Notes: generated by a model not told the origin, from the letters alone. DNA of 36,898 nt from Weissella confusa (GCA_016466735.1 JAAOED010000022.1:1-36898), one strand, 5' to 3'. Shown: positions 1 through 7,360, counted from the first letter of the stretch. Translations and numbers: made by a program.

Positions 1-10
1 ATGAACTATA

Positions 11-54
11 AGCAAAAGGCAGCTGATTTCAACAATGTGAAATCAGCTGCCTAA
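11..54 (-). terminator. Rho-independent terminator after the disulfide reductase gene
   Basis: A perfect 14-bp stem (17-30 with 39-52) encloses an 8-nt loop. On the minus strand it is followed by a short T-rich stretch (TTTTGCTTATAG). It lies just past the stop of the gene ending at 135, so it probably ends that transcript. The T tract is short, so efficiency is uncertain. Confidence 0.7.
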
Positions 55-134
55 GCAAGGTTCAAAATATTAAATTTTACCGGTCATCAGTACCATTTGA
101 CTTTGAACCAATAAATTCCTGGCCGTTGTTTCGT

Positions 135-1475
135 TTAGAAGAAGTATTCCAAATCTGATGCTGGGGTTGGGTATGCGTACAAACGATCACGGATTGCTTG
201 GTAGCCATCCTTGTTGTTAATTGCTTCAGTGAAGTAGTTAATCAACTCATCGGCATGCGCACTCAAAACTGTTGCTCCTACCAATTTCTTGTCGGCATCC
301 AATACAACCTTGGCACGGGCAGCTGGCTCACCTGTACGGTAATACGTAAACCAATTGGTCATGTCGATGTCACGAACTGAGTAGCCGTTTTCTTCGGCAT
401 ATTGCGTTGGGACACCAACCGCTGCCAACTTAGGCGTACCGTAAACCACAACCGGCACCGCTGGGTATTCAATTGGTTGGTCATGACCTAAGATAACTGA
501 CGCTGCATAACGCGCCTCATAGTAACCAACCGTTGTGATACGTGGCTTGCTTGTGTTCGCCACGTCACCCGCTGCATAAATGTGTGGGTTTGACGTACGC
601 AAGAATTCATCAACGTTAATACCGTGGATATCATCTTCAACACCAGCGTTCTCCAATTGCAGGGTGTCGTTGTTTCCAACACGACCAACCGCGCGGACAA
701 CCACACCGGCTGGAATTGTACTACCAAAACTCAATGTTGCTGAGTAACCGTCATCCGTCTTTGCCACTTCCGTTACTTCTGTGTTGAAGTAAATACGAAT
801 GCCACGGTCATCCAATTGATCGAATAGCGTATCAACAAACGCTTCGTCAAATTCTGACAACAACTCACTACCGCGGACAACCAAGTGAACTTGTGCTCCT
901 GCGGCAGCTGCGATTGAGGCGAACTCAACGGCAATGTAACCACCACCAATAATCACAATGTCTTCAGGCATCTCAGCCAAGCTCAAGAATTGCTCAGAAT
1001 TGATTGTGTATTCAGCCCCTGGAATTTCCAATTCAGCTGGTCGTTGACCAACCGTCAAAATCCAGTCAGTTGCTTGCACTTCAACATCTTCATCACCGTG
1101 CACAATCACTGTATCTTCATTAATAAAGTGAGCTGCTCCGTATATGTGACCGATGCCGTTAGCGTCCAATGAGTGAACCGTCTTGTCAGGAATTGCCTCC
1201 GTGAAGCGCATCTTACGGCCCATCAAGTCTTCCCAGTTAATATCAACCTTACCGTCAACACCATCCCCACGTAGGAAGTCCACGTGTTCCTTGGCTTCAA
1301 CAGCGGCCAACAAAATTTTCTTAGGATCGCAACCATAATTTGGGCATGTTCCACCCCATAGGTACTTTTCAATCAAAACGACTGACTTACCTGCAGCCTT
1401 CACATCTTCCGCAGCGGCCAAACCAGCTGGTCCAGCACCAATAATTGCCACGTCATAGTGTAATGTCTCTGCCAT
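135..1475 (-). CDS. Class I pyridine nucleotide-disulfide oxidoreductase (glutathione/dihydrolipoamide reductase-like)
   Basis: A flavoenzyme of 446 residues, expected to use FAD and NAD(P)H in the cytoplasm. The N-terminal FAD-binding motif GAGPAG is at residues 13-18, the redox-active pair Cys44/Cys49 sits in GGTCPNYGCDPKK, the NAD(P)-binding GGGYIA follows near 176, and the second FAD motif AAGDVA is near 300. The C-terminal dimerisation region ends in AYPTPASDLEYFF. In classical glutathione and lipoamide reductases this region carries the catalytic His in an HPT..E motif; here Tyr435 stands in its place. The substrate is therefore unclear, and a general NAD(P)H-dependent oxidoreductase annotation is safest. 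RBS GAGGAG precedes the ATG. It lies 66 nt downstream of the GAF-type reductase gene in the same direction and may be read from the T-box promoter. Confidence 0.85.
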   Translation of the reverse strand: MAETLHYDVAIIGAGPAGLAAAEDVKAAGKSVVLIEKYLWGGTCPNYGCDPKKILLAAVEAKEHVDFLRGDGVDGKVDINWEDLMGRKMRFTEAIPDKTVHSLDANGIGHIYGAAHFINEDTVIVHGDEDVEVQATDWILTVGQRPAELEIPGAEYTINSEQFLSLAEMPEDIVIIGGGYIAVEFASIAAAAGAQVHLVVRGSELLSEFDEAFVDTLFDQLDDRGIRIYFNTEVTEVAKTDDGYSATLSFGSTIPAGVVVRAVGRVGNNDTLQLENAGVEDDIHGINVDEFLRTSNPHIYAAGDVANTSKPRITTVGYYEARYAASVILGHDQPIEYPAVPVVVYGTPKLAAVGVPTQYAEENGYSVRDIDMTNWFTYYRTGEPAARAKVVLDADKKLVGATVLSAHADELINYFTEAINNKDGYQAIRDRLYAYPTPASDLEYFF

Positions 1476-1541
1476 GTCTTACTCCTCGTTAAACTTTAAT
1501 TTTGTAACTCTATTCTATCAGGATTGTCTAGTGACTTCTGA

Positions 1542-2042
1542 TTAGATGTATTGCAACAAAGTCTTAACGAAGTGCTCAAGCTCAGCCTTTTCCTTAGCAC
1601 CGAAACGGTTGAAGGCCGTTGAATCGATGTCCAAGACACCCAAACGCTTACCATCAGCCGTCGTCACAGGTACCACGATTTCAGCGTTTGAAGCTGGGTC
1701 GCACGCGATGTGACCGTCAAAGACGTGCACGTCAGCAACCGTAATTGTTTCTTGCTTCTCGAATGATTCACCAACTACACCTGAACCAGGCTTGATGCGA
1801 ACAACCGCTGGCTTACCCAAGAAAGGTCCAAGAATCAATTCATCAACCTTTTCATCGTACAAGTAGAAACCGGCCCAGTTAACTTGCTTCAAGTTCTCAA
1901 ACAAGATTGCTGAGGCGTTGGCCAAGTTAGCAAGTGGGAACTTTTCTGACTCTTCCCCCTTGATCCATTCAACCAACAACTTTGAAATCAATGGTGTCTT
2001 CAACAATGTATCTGCTTCTGCGCGTGTAATCTCAATTGCCAT
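1542..2042 (-). CDS. msrC: GAF-domain free-methionine-(R)-sulfoxide reductase-like protein
   Basis: Of 166 residues, this matches the single-GAF fRMsr family (E. coli MsrC/YebR), which reduces free L-methionine-(R)-sulfoxide to methionine. Family landmarks are NWAGFYLY (55-62), DVHVFDGHIACDPASN (104-119) and GVLDIDS. Cys114 in HIACD aligns with the catalytic Cys118 of E. coli. The two other redox cysteines of the E. coli enzyme (84 and 94) are replaced by Val80 and Val90, so Cys114 is the only cysteine and no intramolecular disulfide is possible. The enzyme may use an external thiol, or may have drifted in function. RBS ACGAGG lies 10 nt before the ATG. A T-box leader is directly upstream, with a specifier read here as ATG, which fits a methionine-recovery role. 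Confidence 0.82.
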   Translation of the reverse strand: MAIEITRAEADTLLKTPLISKLLVEWIKGEESEKFPLANLANASAILFENLKQVNWAGFYLYDEKVDELILGPFLGKPAVVRIKPGSGVVGESFEKQETITVADVHVFDGHIACDPASNAEIVVPVTTADGKRLGVLDIDSTAFNRFGAKEKAELEHFVKTLLQYI

Positions 2043-2103
2043 AATCTATATACCTCGTTTATTAAATACTCTCTACGTCTTGTCATGAATGCGGTGAATA
2101 AAA

Positions 2104-2152
2104 AAGAAAAAGCCGCCCCTAGCCAGAATAATCTCTAGCTAGGGACGACTTT
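2104..2152 (-). terminator. Regulated terminator of the T-box leader
   Basis: A 15-bp stem (2109-2123 with 2138-2152, including G-U pairs) is followed on the minus strand by TTTTTCTTTTTT. Its 5' arm lies directly after the T-box element, the arrangement in which the antiterminator competes with the terminator. Confidence 0.9.
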
Positions 2153-2392
2153 ATCGTGTTACCACCCTAATTTATGTACTTGTCACCAAATACACCTCTA
2201 CAGTTCGCCGCACTAAAGCGGATAAACCAGGGAAGATAACGGTTCCTACCGTGACATCAGCTTGCACCGACGTCATTTCTCCGAGCTCATCTTCATGCCT
2301 TGAACGAAACGATTTCACATCAACCAATCGCTTTCTGGGTTCATCCGTAACACTACTCTTCTCATCACCGAATTCATGTCTTAACTTATGTG
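2104..2392 (-). promoter_or_regulatory. T-box riboswitch, probably methionine-specific, ahead of the fRMsr-like gene
   Basis: Read on the minus strand, the leader has the T-box order: a GATGAGAAGAGTA side of the specifier loop, AG-bulge-like AGAAAGC, a distal loop with GTGA, the specifier region GAAGATGAGCTC, a GGAG segment, the T-box AGGGTGGTAACACG (2155-2168) and a terminator. The specifier is read as ATG (2288-2290), one nucleotide after GAA. The tyrS T-box in this window has the same spacing (GAA-T-TAC-A). The T-box bulge is TGGT, which pairs with a tRNA having A at the discriminator position, as tRNA-Met has. tRNA-Asp, the alternative reading (GAT), has G. Uncharged tRNA would promote readthrough into the reductase genes. 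Confidence 0.82.
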
Positions 2393-2396
2393 CTTC

Positions 2397-2425
2397 ATCA
2401 TACACACTAAAAATTAGAATGTCAA
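2397..2425 (-). promoter_or_regulatory. Promoter of the T-box leader
   Basis: TTGACA (2420-2425) and TATGAT (2397-2402) are separated by 17 nt on the minus strand, near the sigma-A consensus, just upstream of the T-box stem I. Confidence 0.88.
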
Positions 2426-2450
2426 CAACTAATATGAGATTTCTTTCATG

Positions 2451-2789
2451 TTAACCAACATGTTCGTTAATCCAATTTTGGACGTCCTTTGGATTCAAAC
2501 GTTCACCGTTCCCGATGTGCGCAACTTGTTGGCCATCTTCAAACAAAACAAACGCTGGAATACCCATCAATCCTTGTTCTTGGGCAACCGCCAAATTAGC
2601 GTCACGATCAGCATCCACCCAGTTCGCCCCATTGTCGATGACGGCATCCTTGAATTGTTGAACAAATGGCTTAATTGCCTTGCAGTCACCACACCAATCA
2701 GCTTGCAAAAACATTAGTTGCTTGCCCGGTTGGTTAATCACCGCTTCAATTGTGACATCATCATTAGTAGTTGGTTCATAAAATTGCAT
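2451..2789 (-). CDS. Thioredoxin-family protein with WCGDC active site
   Basis: A single thioredoxin fold of 112 residues and no signal peptide, so a cytoplasmic thiol-disulfide oxidoreductase. The active site is ADWCGDCK (about 30-37), with Asp instead of the Pro of classical WCGPC thioredoxins. The cis-Pro motif GIPAF is present near 76-80. The Pro-to-Asp change usually alters redox potential, so this is better called thioredoxin-like than TrxA. RBS GGGGAAG lies just before the ATG. It sits immediately upstream of the T-box promoter for the fRMsr-like and disulfide reductase genes. It could reduce the single-Cys reductase, but that is inference from position only. Confidence 0.88.
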   Translation of the reverse strand: MQFYEPTTNDDVTIEAVINQPGKQLMFLQADWCGDCKAIKPFVQQFKDAVIDNGANWVDADRDANLAVAQEQGLMGIPAFVLFEDGQQVAHIGNGERLNPKDVQNWINEHVG

Positions 2790-2876
2790 GTTTCTTCCCC
2801 CTATTCTCTAATGAGAAGCATAACAAAATCATCACTAATTGAACAGCCGTTGTAAAATGCTGCCTGCTTCCAGGCT

Positions 2877-3839
2877 CTATTCAACATGGAATTGTCGCAT
2901 ACTTTCCGCCAGATGCACAAGATGCGTAATCATTTCCTGATTTTTTGCAACCTGCCCATGCTGACGAGCTAGCTTAGCAATCCAGCCATTAATGTAGTCG
3001 ACCTCTGTTGTACGCCCATTACTGAAATCTTGGGACATAGACGGGTAGTGAAGCGGACTGCCACTTGTTGACATATATTTCACCTGTTCAAGCATAGCCT
3101 CCCGCGATTCTAGCAAGTGATAACCCGCCGCCTCCGCCGCATTATACGCCTCATCAATCAAGGGGCGTGCTACGTGTGATAGAAATCCATCATATGACAC
3201 CAACTCACCCATACGCGCATTAAACATAGTTGCGATTGAGTTCTCTACTGAATTAAAGAATACCTTTGTAAGCAATGTTCCCATAAAGTTATTTGATTTT
3301 ACTGGATTCAAATTGGCCGCTTTGAAATCAATCATCAGTTTATCCAATACCTCTGAATCCGCTTCCGTTAGATTGACATAATTTGAGGTTCCGCCACCCT
3401 CGACCCCCATAAAATCTACATCCCCATAGTCGTTTAAAATCGTGGCAATCATCGCCGTTCCACCAATAATATGCTCATCATCAAAGTACTGTTGCAGAAC
3501 TTCAATGTATCCCATTCCGTTCATCGCCCCCAATGCAGTTTGATGCGATTTAAATTTCGGAGCTAGTCGTTTAACCGTATCGGGCAATTGCATTTGCTTC
3601 ATGAAAAAAATCCAAACATCAGGATTACCATCATATTCTTCAGGACTATAAATATTCACCGGAATCAAATGCCGATCCTCATGATTACGGCTTTTCCAAA
3701 CCTGATTACCTTGCGTTCGAATTCTTTCTAGGCTGAAATTCGTTGGTTCAACAAAGTCAACCGGAACACCCGCATTTTCTTGTAGCAGGATGCCATATCG
3801 CAGACCCATCGCACCCGCACCAACAACTGCATATTTCAT
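2877..3839 (-). CDS. PanE/ApbA-family 2-ketoacid reductase (ketopantoate reductase-like)
   Basis: Of 320 residues, the usual PanE length. The N-terminal Rossmann motif GAGAMG (7-12) binds NAD(P)H. MNGMGY matches the substrate-binding Asn region, the Lys of GTLLTKVFFN matches the catalytic Lys, and SMSQDFSNGRTTEVDYINGWI matches the C-terminal PanE signature. The reaction is reduction of a 2-keto acid to a 2-hydroxy acid. Classical PanE makes pantoate, but in Lactococcus lactis a PanE homologue acts as hydroxyisocaproate dehydrogenase on branched-chain keto acids. Here the gene follows an Ile/Leu leader peptide and lies next to a branched-chain aminotransferase, with no pantothenate genes visible, so the second role is more likely. 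RBS AGGAGA precedes the start. It is the second gene after the EIIC_2-type gene. Confidence 0.85.
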   Translation of the reverse strand: MKYAVVGAGAMGLRYGILLQENAGVPVDFVEPTNFSLERIRTQGNQVWKSRNHEDRHLIPVNIYSPEEYDGNPDVWIFFMKQMQLPDTVKRLAPKFKSHQTALGAMNGMGYIEVLQQYFDDEHIIGGTAMIATILNDYGDVDFMGVEGGGTSNYVNLTEADSEVLDKLMIDFKAANLNPVKSNNFMGTLLTKVFFNSVENSIATMFNARMGELVSYDGFLSHVARPLIDEAYNAAEAAGYHLLESREAMLEQVKYMSTSGSPLHYPSMSQDFSNGRTTEVDYINGWIAKLARQHGQVAKNQEMITHLVHLAESMRQFHVE

Positions 3840-3866
3840 ATTAGTCTCCTTTTAAAACCTAAGCAT

Positions 3867-4955
3867 TTACAATTCTTGTAGTTGCAAATCAAACGGTCGT
3901 GTCTGGCCAAACATTTTCAAAAATTGGTAATACCCCCAAGACAACAATGCAGGTAGTACGACACCAAATACCCCCAAGATTACCAAAGCTTGAGGCTTAT
4001 TTGCCATCAACCAAAGCGGTGCGATGAAACTATTGAGACCCAAACCTGCAATTGCGAATGGTACTTTAAAGCCAAATGACACCACAGCAATAGCTGCCAT
4101 TACCATAGCAATCACCGCCGGTCCGAGAGCCAATACTGGGCGCTTCAGAAGATTTGCAAATTGTACTTTTGGTGTTACCAACGTTTGGGCGATGTTTCCA
4201 CCTAGATTATTTTGATTAAATGACATCGCAGTAAATGCTACAAATCCTACTGTCGTGCCAATTAGCGCTGAACCAGCAGACATCGGATCTAACTGAACCG
4301 CAATAGCTAACGCTGCTGAAGAGGCTGGCGTCATGAGAAACAAGAACCACGCAACAGAGACAATCATTGCGCCAAGCATTGGATTTACTTGCATGGTAGC
4401 CGCCAGGTGCTCTGAGACCCAATTCAATGCTGGGGTGGTTACAGCTGCTAATCCCAGGCCAACCACTGATCCTGTCAAACTCACCACCAACGGCACCAAC
4501 ACCATATCTAGAGGGGTTTTCCCAGTTAACCATTTACCAAGAACTGCCGCAAATACTCCGGCCAAAACCGCCGATACAGGTTGACCGGCTGTCATAATTG
4601 GTGCGCCAGCTAATTGTGGTGCAACCCAGCCAGTGGCAGTTGTTGTTCGTGCAATCGCCTCCGATGTGAAGTAAACACTGTTTGCGCCTACCGTTGCCGC
4701 AATCATGGTCGCTCCCGTAACCAAAGTCGTCGTCCCCAGCATTGAGGCGATTGCCATGCCAAGTGCTGGCGCCAACAAGCGTTGCGCCAGCACACCAACC
4801 TCAGCCAGTGCCTGCCAATGCAATGCCGTTCCCAATGTATTCAACAGTAGTCCCATTCCCAAAACTACCAAAATTGTGTTTGAAATTCCCTGCGAAACCA
4901 TATAAACATATTCTTTCGTGGTCTTTTGATTAGATTGTGTTGTCACATGCGCCAT
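3867..4955 (-). CDS. PTS EIIC_2-type membrane protein (orphan permease-like)
   Basis: About 362 residues, almost all hydrophobic, with around ten predicted membrane segments. It resembles the PTS_EIIC_2 family, with Gly/Ala-rich segments, an AGAPIMTAGQPVSAVLAGV stretch and SFNQNNLGGNIAQTLVTPK near the middle. No EIIA, EIIB, HPr or phosphorylatable domain is nearby, so it may not be a sugar PTS. The start is placed at the ATG of MAHVTTQ: GGAGG lies 8 nt before it, while the in-frame ATG 15 nt upstream overlaps that RBS and has none of its own. An attenuator with an Ile/Leu-rich leader peptide precedes it, and a PanE-type reductase follows after 27 nt. Transport of branched-chain keto or hydroxy acids is a plausible but untested role. 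Confidence 0.75.
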   Translation of the reverse strand: MAHVTTQSNQKTTKEYVYMVSQGISNTILVVLGMGLLLNTLGTALHWQALAEVGVLAQRLLAPALGMAIASMLGTTTLVTGATMIAATVGANSVYFTSEAIARTTTATGWVAPQLAGAPIMTAGQPVSAVLAGVFAAVLGKWLTGKTPLDMVLVPLVVSLTGSVVGLGLAAVTTPALNWVSEHLAATMQVNPMLGAMIVSVAWFLFLMTPASSAALAIAVQLDPMSAGSALIGTTVGFVAFTAMSFNQNNLGGNIAQTLVTPKVQFANLLKRPVLALGPAVIAMVMAAIAVVSFGFKVPFAIAGLGLNSFIAPLWLMANKPQALVILGVFGVVLPALLSWGYYQFLKMFGQTRPFDLQLQEL

Positions 4956-4987
4956 AAACAATTCCTCCATTTTCCTGATTTGAGATA

Positions 4988-5026
4988 CAAAAAAACCGCT
5001 AGTTAGTCAGTCTAACTAGCGGTTTT
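4988..5026 (-). terminator. Attenuator terminator of the Ile/Leu leader
   Basis: An 11-bp GC-rich stem (4996-5006 with 5012-5022), extended by A-T pairs, is followed by a T7 run on the minus strand. It lies about 30 nt before the EIIC_2 start and downstream of the leader peptide. Its 5' arm can also pair with an upstream segment. Confidence 0.88.
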
Positions 5027-5094
5027 CAGTCAATAACCTTGTCATTGATGCACTAGTCGGCCCTTTATGCGGCCGACACAAAATGCACGACCAT
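5027..5094 (-). promoter_or_regulatory. Alternative-pairing region of the Ile/Leu attenuator
   Basis: On the minus strand, TCGGCC (5071-5076) pairs with GGCCGA (5057-5062), helped by outer GTGCA/TGCAT pairing. The segment right after GGCCGA, ACTAGTG, can instead pair with CGCTAGT in the 5' arm of the terminator. This gives classical 1:2, 2:3 and 3:4 options. Pairings were found by eye and no energies were computed. Confidence 0.65.
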
Positions 5095-5169
5095 TTAGCT
5101 GATAATAATCAAGCTAATCAATAAGTCGCGTGCAATAATGTTTGTGTTGTTCATCTTAGAGTTAGTCAT
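5095..5169 (-). CDS. Ile/Leu-rich attenuator leader peptide (24 aa)
   Basis: A small reading frame of 24 codons preceded by GAGGAAG, 4-5 nt before the ATG. Its C-terminal half reads NIIARDLLISLIIIS, with six Ile and three Leu in 13 codons, then TAA. A hairpin region and a T7 terminator follow, then the permease-like gene. This is the classical layout of a branched-chain amino acid attenuator, in which ribosome stalling at Ile/Leu codons selects between RNA folds. The peptide itself probably has no other function. It is too short for routine gene calling. Confidence 0.85.
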   Translation of the reverse strand: MTNSKMNNTNIIARDLLISLIIIS

Positions 5170-5200
5170 TGTTTCTTCCTCACTTACTGTTCGTTAATAG

Positions 5201-5230
5201 TAATTACGCCTCGATAAATTTGAATGTCAA
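5201..5230 (-). promoter_or_regulatory. Promoter of the Ile/Leu attenuator
   Basis: TTGACA (5225-5230) and TAATTA (5201-5206) are separated by 18 nt on the minus strand. The leader peptide ATG lies about 30 nt downstream of the -10 element. Confidence 0.75.
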
Positions 5231-5255
5231 CATTATTCTTTAATCTTTTTCTAAT

Positions 5256-6290
5256 TTAATCCAGCGGCACATCCACTACCCAGCCGTCAGGTCCAGTTTC
5301 AGTCCCAAATTGAATGCCCACCAGGCGATTATAGAGCGCTTGGGTCTTCGGACCAACTGACGTCTCTGAATAAAATACGTGCTTATTGCCGTTGTGCGTA
5401 ATTGACCCCACCGGTGAAATAACGGCCGCTGTTCCCATTGCACCAGCCTCTTCAAACTGATCCAAATCATAAATACTAATCGTTTTTTCTTCAGCCTTTA
5501 ACCCTGCCTCTTCAGCTAGTTCTAGCAAAGAATACTTGGTGATAGACGGCAAAATAGAGGGTGACTTAGGCGTCAAGAAACGACCGTCCTTTGTAATACC
5601 AAAGAAATTTGCTGACCCCAACTCCTCAATATTTTCATGTAAGCGCGGGTCTAAATACACAACGTCTGAATATCCATCGGCATGCGCGCGTTCCCCAGGC
5701 AGCATTGATGCAGCGTAGTTACCACCAACTTTAGCTTGCCCCGTACCACCGTGCGCAGCACGATCGTATTCACTCGTGACGTATGCGGTTGGGGTTAACC
5801 CACCCTTGTAGTACGCACCCACCGGTGTCACATAGATATTGAAAATATACTCATCCGCTGGATGAACGCCAACAACCGCACCAGATCCAATTAGTAATGG
5901 GCGAATATATAGCGTTGCCCCAGTTCCATACGGTGGTACAAATTCTTGATTCGCAGCCACTACTTCTTGAACTGCCTTAACAAATAAATCTTCGGGATAA
6001 CCCGGCATACGCAAACGATCAGCCGATCGAACCATACGGGCGGCATTTTCGTCTGGACGGAATAAGTTAACACCACCATCTGGTCGGCGGTAGGCCTTTA
6101 ACCCTTCAAACACTTGCTGACCGTAGTGGAGTGCGGCAGAGGCCTCGCTAATGTGAAAATCACTATCAGTCGTCAACTCCCCCGGTTCCCATTGTCCATT
6201 ACGATAAACTGCACGATATCGAAACGGCAGGTCATGATATGCAAATCCCAACTCATTCCAATCTAAATCTGTAACACGTGTTTTAGCCAT
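5256..6290 (-). CDS. ilvE: Branched-chain amino acid aminotransferase
   Basis: A PLP-dependent fold-type IV aminotransferase of 344 residues, the normal length for the class II (eukaryote/Gram-positive-type) BcaT group. It interconverts Leu, Ile and Val with their 2-keto acids, using 2-oxoglutarate/glutamate. The PLP lysine lies in TGQAKVGGNYAAS, and EELGSANFFG, the later EEAGAMGTAAVISPVG and LHYGQQVFEGLKAYR match the family. It can feed keto acids to the hydroxyacid dehydrogenase just upstream and the PanE-type reductase downstream. No other BCAA biosynthesis gene is in the window, which favours a catabolic or salvage role. RBS AGGA lies 10 nt before the ATG. It has its own promoter in the 83-nt gap after the dehydrogenase gene. 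Confidence 0.93.
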   Translation of the reverse strand: MAKTRVTDLDWNELGFAYHDLPFRYRAVYRNGQWEPGELTTDSDFHISEASAALHYGQQVFEGLKAYRRPDGGVNLFRPDENAARMVRSADRLRMPGYPEDLFVKAVQEVVAANQEFVPPYGTGATLYIRPLLIGSGAVVGVHPADEYIFNIYVTPVGAYYKGGLTPTAYVTSEYDRAAHGGTGQAKVGGNYAASMLPGERAHADGYSDVVYLDPRLHENIEELGSANFFGITKDGRFLTPKSPSILPSITKYSLLELAEEAGLKAEEKTISIYDLDQFEEAGAMGTAAVISPVGSITHNGNKHVFYSETSVGPKTQALYNRLVGIQFGTETGPDGWVVDVPLD

Positions 6291-6326
6291 CGCCCCTCAT
6301 CCTCGTTTCGTTCATGTTGACATTGA

Positions 6327-6354
6327 TTATTAAATTTTAATGAGAATTTGTCAA
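6327..6354 (-). promoter_or_regulatory. Internal promoter for the aminotransferase
   Basis: TTGACA (6349-6354) with TAATAA (6327-6332, 16-nt spacer) or AATAAT (17-nt spacer) on the minus strand. It would start transcription about 30 nt before the aminotransferase, free of the upstream aromatic attenuator. Confidence 0.7.
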
Positions 6355-6373
6355 CCGCTTTTTCGGAACCTGA

Positions 6374-7360
6374 TTAATTAATTTCATGTTCCGAGCTTTC
6401 ACCGGCAATAATCAGCCGGACATCATCTAGCGCGATATCCACCATATTTTGAACAGCGATATTAGTGAAAAAGGCAATATGTGGTGTCAAAATGACATTG
6501 GGTAACTGATGCAACTTATCAATCAGTGGTTGATCAGTTAACCCATCGACACGATGATCAGCATTAAAAACTGTTTCTTCACCAGTTACCGTATCCAGTG
6601 CCGCTGCTGCAATTTCACCGTCTTCGAGCGCATGCAATAATGCTGCCGTATCAATGACCGGACCACGGCTGGCATTAACTATACCGGCAGTTGGTTTCAT
6701 CGCCTCAAAATCTGCCGTTTGAATTAGATTCGTTGAAGCGTCATTTAAATCGACATGCAAACTAACGACATCAGCTTGGCGTAGCAATTCTTCCTTCGAA
6801 GTATATGTCACAATATCAGCTAACTCTGTCCGTGGGTTTATATCAAACCCTAACACTCGGGCGCCAAGTACGTGTAACAGCTTTGCCAGCGTCCCACCAA
6901 TCCGCCCGACACCAATGATGCCAATAGTTGTCGAATGAATTTCCTGCGCCTGTAGTCCGTCCCAACGGTAATCATTTTCTCGTACACGTCGGTCGACTTC
7001 ATAGGACTTACGCAACACTCGGAAAATTTGCATCAGCGCATGCTCCGCTACACTACGTGGTGAGTACGCTGGCACATTGGTAACCTTAAGGTCATGCTCT
7101 TTGGCCAATGCCAGGTTAATGACATCATATCCCGCTGTTCGTGTCGTAATCTGCTTAATCCCCGCCGCCTGGAGCTGAGCGTAGACATCGTCTGACAAAC
7201 GACTCCGTTGCTGTATCACAATACCATCTACATCCGTTAACTTTTCAAGATTATCCTCCAGTAATCCTGCTGACGTCACAATGTCAATTTGTGTGCGCGT
7301 TGCATAAGCCGTAATAGCTGCTTTCTCATCTTCACGTACGCTAGTCATAAGAATTTTCAT
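6374..7360 (-). CDS. D-2-hydroxyacid dehydrogenase (D-lactate/hydroxyisocaproate/phenyllactate type)
   Basis: Of 328 residues, it belongs to the NAD-dependent D-isomer 2-hydroxyacid dehydrogenases. The NAD motif GVGRIGG is near 151-157, the substrate-binding Arg lies in NASRGPVIDT, the Glu region is TGEETVF and the catalytic His is in LTPHIAFFT. It reduces a 2-keto acid to the D-2-hydroxy acid. D-LDH, D-HicDH and phenyllactate dehydrogenases share this scaffold and cannot be told apart by eye. The leader peptide ahead of it is rich in Phe and Trp, and an aminotransferase gene follows. Phenylpyruvate or branched-chain keto acids are therefore likelier substrates than pyruvate. RBS GGGAG lies 5 nt before the ATG, directly after the attenuator terminator. 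Confidence 0.9.
   Translation of the reverse strand: MKILMTSVREDEKAAITAYATRTQIDIVTSAGLLEDNLEKLTDVDGIVIQQRSRLSDDVYAQLQAAGIKQITTRTAGYDVINLALAKEHDLKVTNVPAYSPRSVAEHALMQIFRVLRKSYEVDRRVRENDYRWDGLQAQEIHSTTIGIIGVGRIGGTLAKLLHVLGARVLGFDINPRTELADIVTYTSKEELLRQADVVSLHVDLNDASTNLIQTADFEAMKPTAGIVNASRGPVIDTAALLHALEDGEIAAAALDTVTGEETVFNADHRVDGLTDQPLIDKLHQLPNVILTPHIAFFTNIAVQNMVDIALDDVRLIIAGESSEHEIN

Noticed and set aside
2287-2292. GAT (Asp) as the T-box specifier
   Set aside because: It would need tRNA-Asp, whose discriminator is G and would call for TGGC, while the leader has TGGT. The tyrS leader also supports the one-base spacer.
2172-2454. Open frames on both strands across the T-box leader
   Set aside because: They lie wholly inside conserved T-box structure, have no proper RBS and encode nothing family-like.
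2800-2880. Terminator after panE-type gene (GCCTG-GAAG-CAGGC)
   Set aside because: Only a 5-bp stem with a poor T tract; too weak to list.
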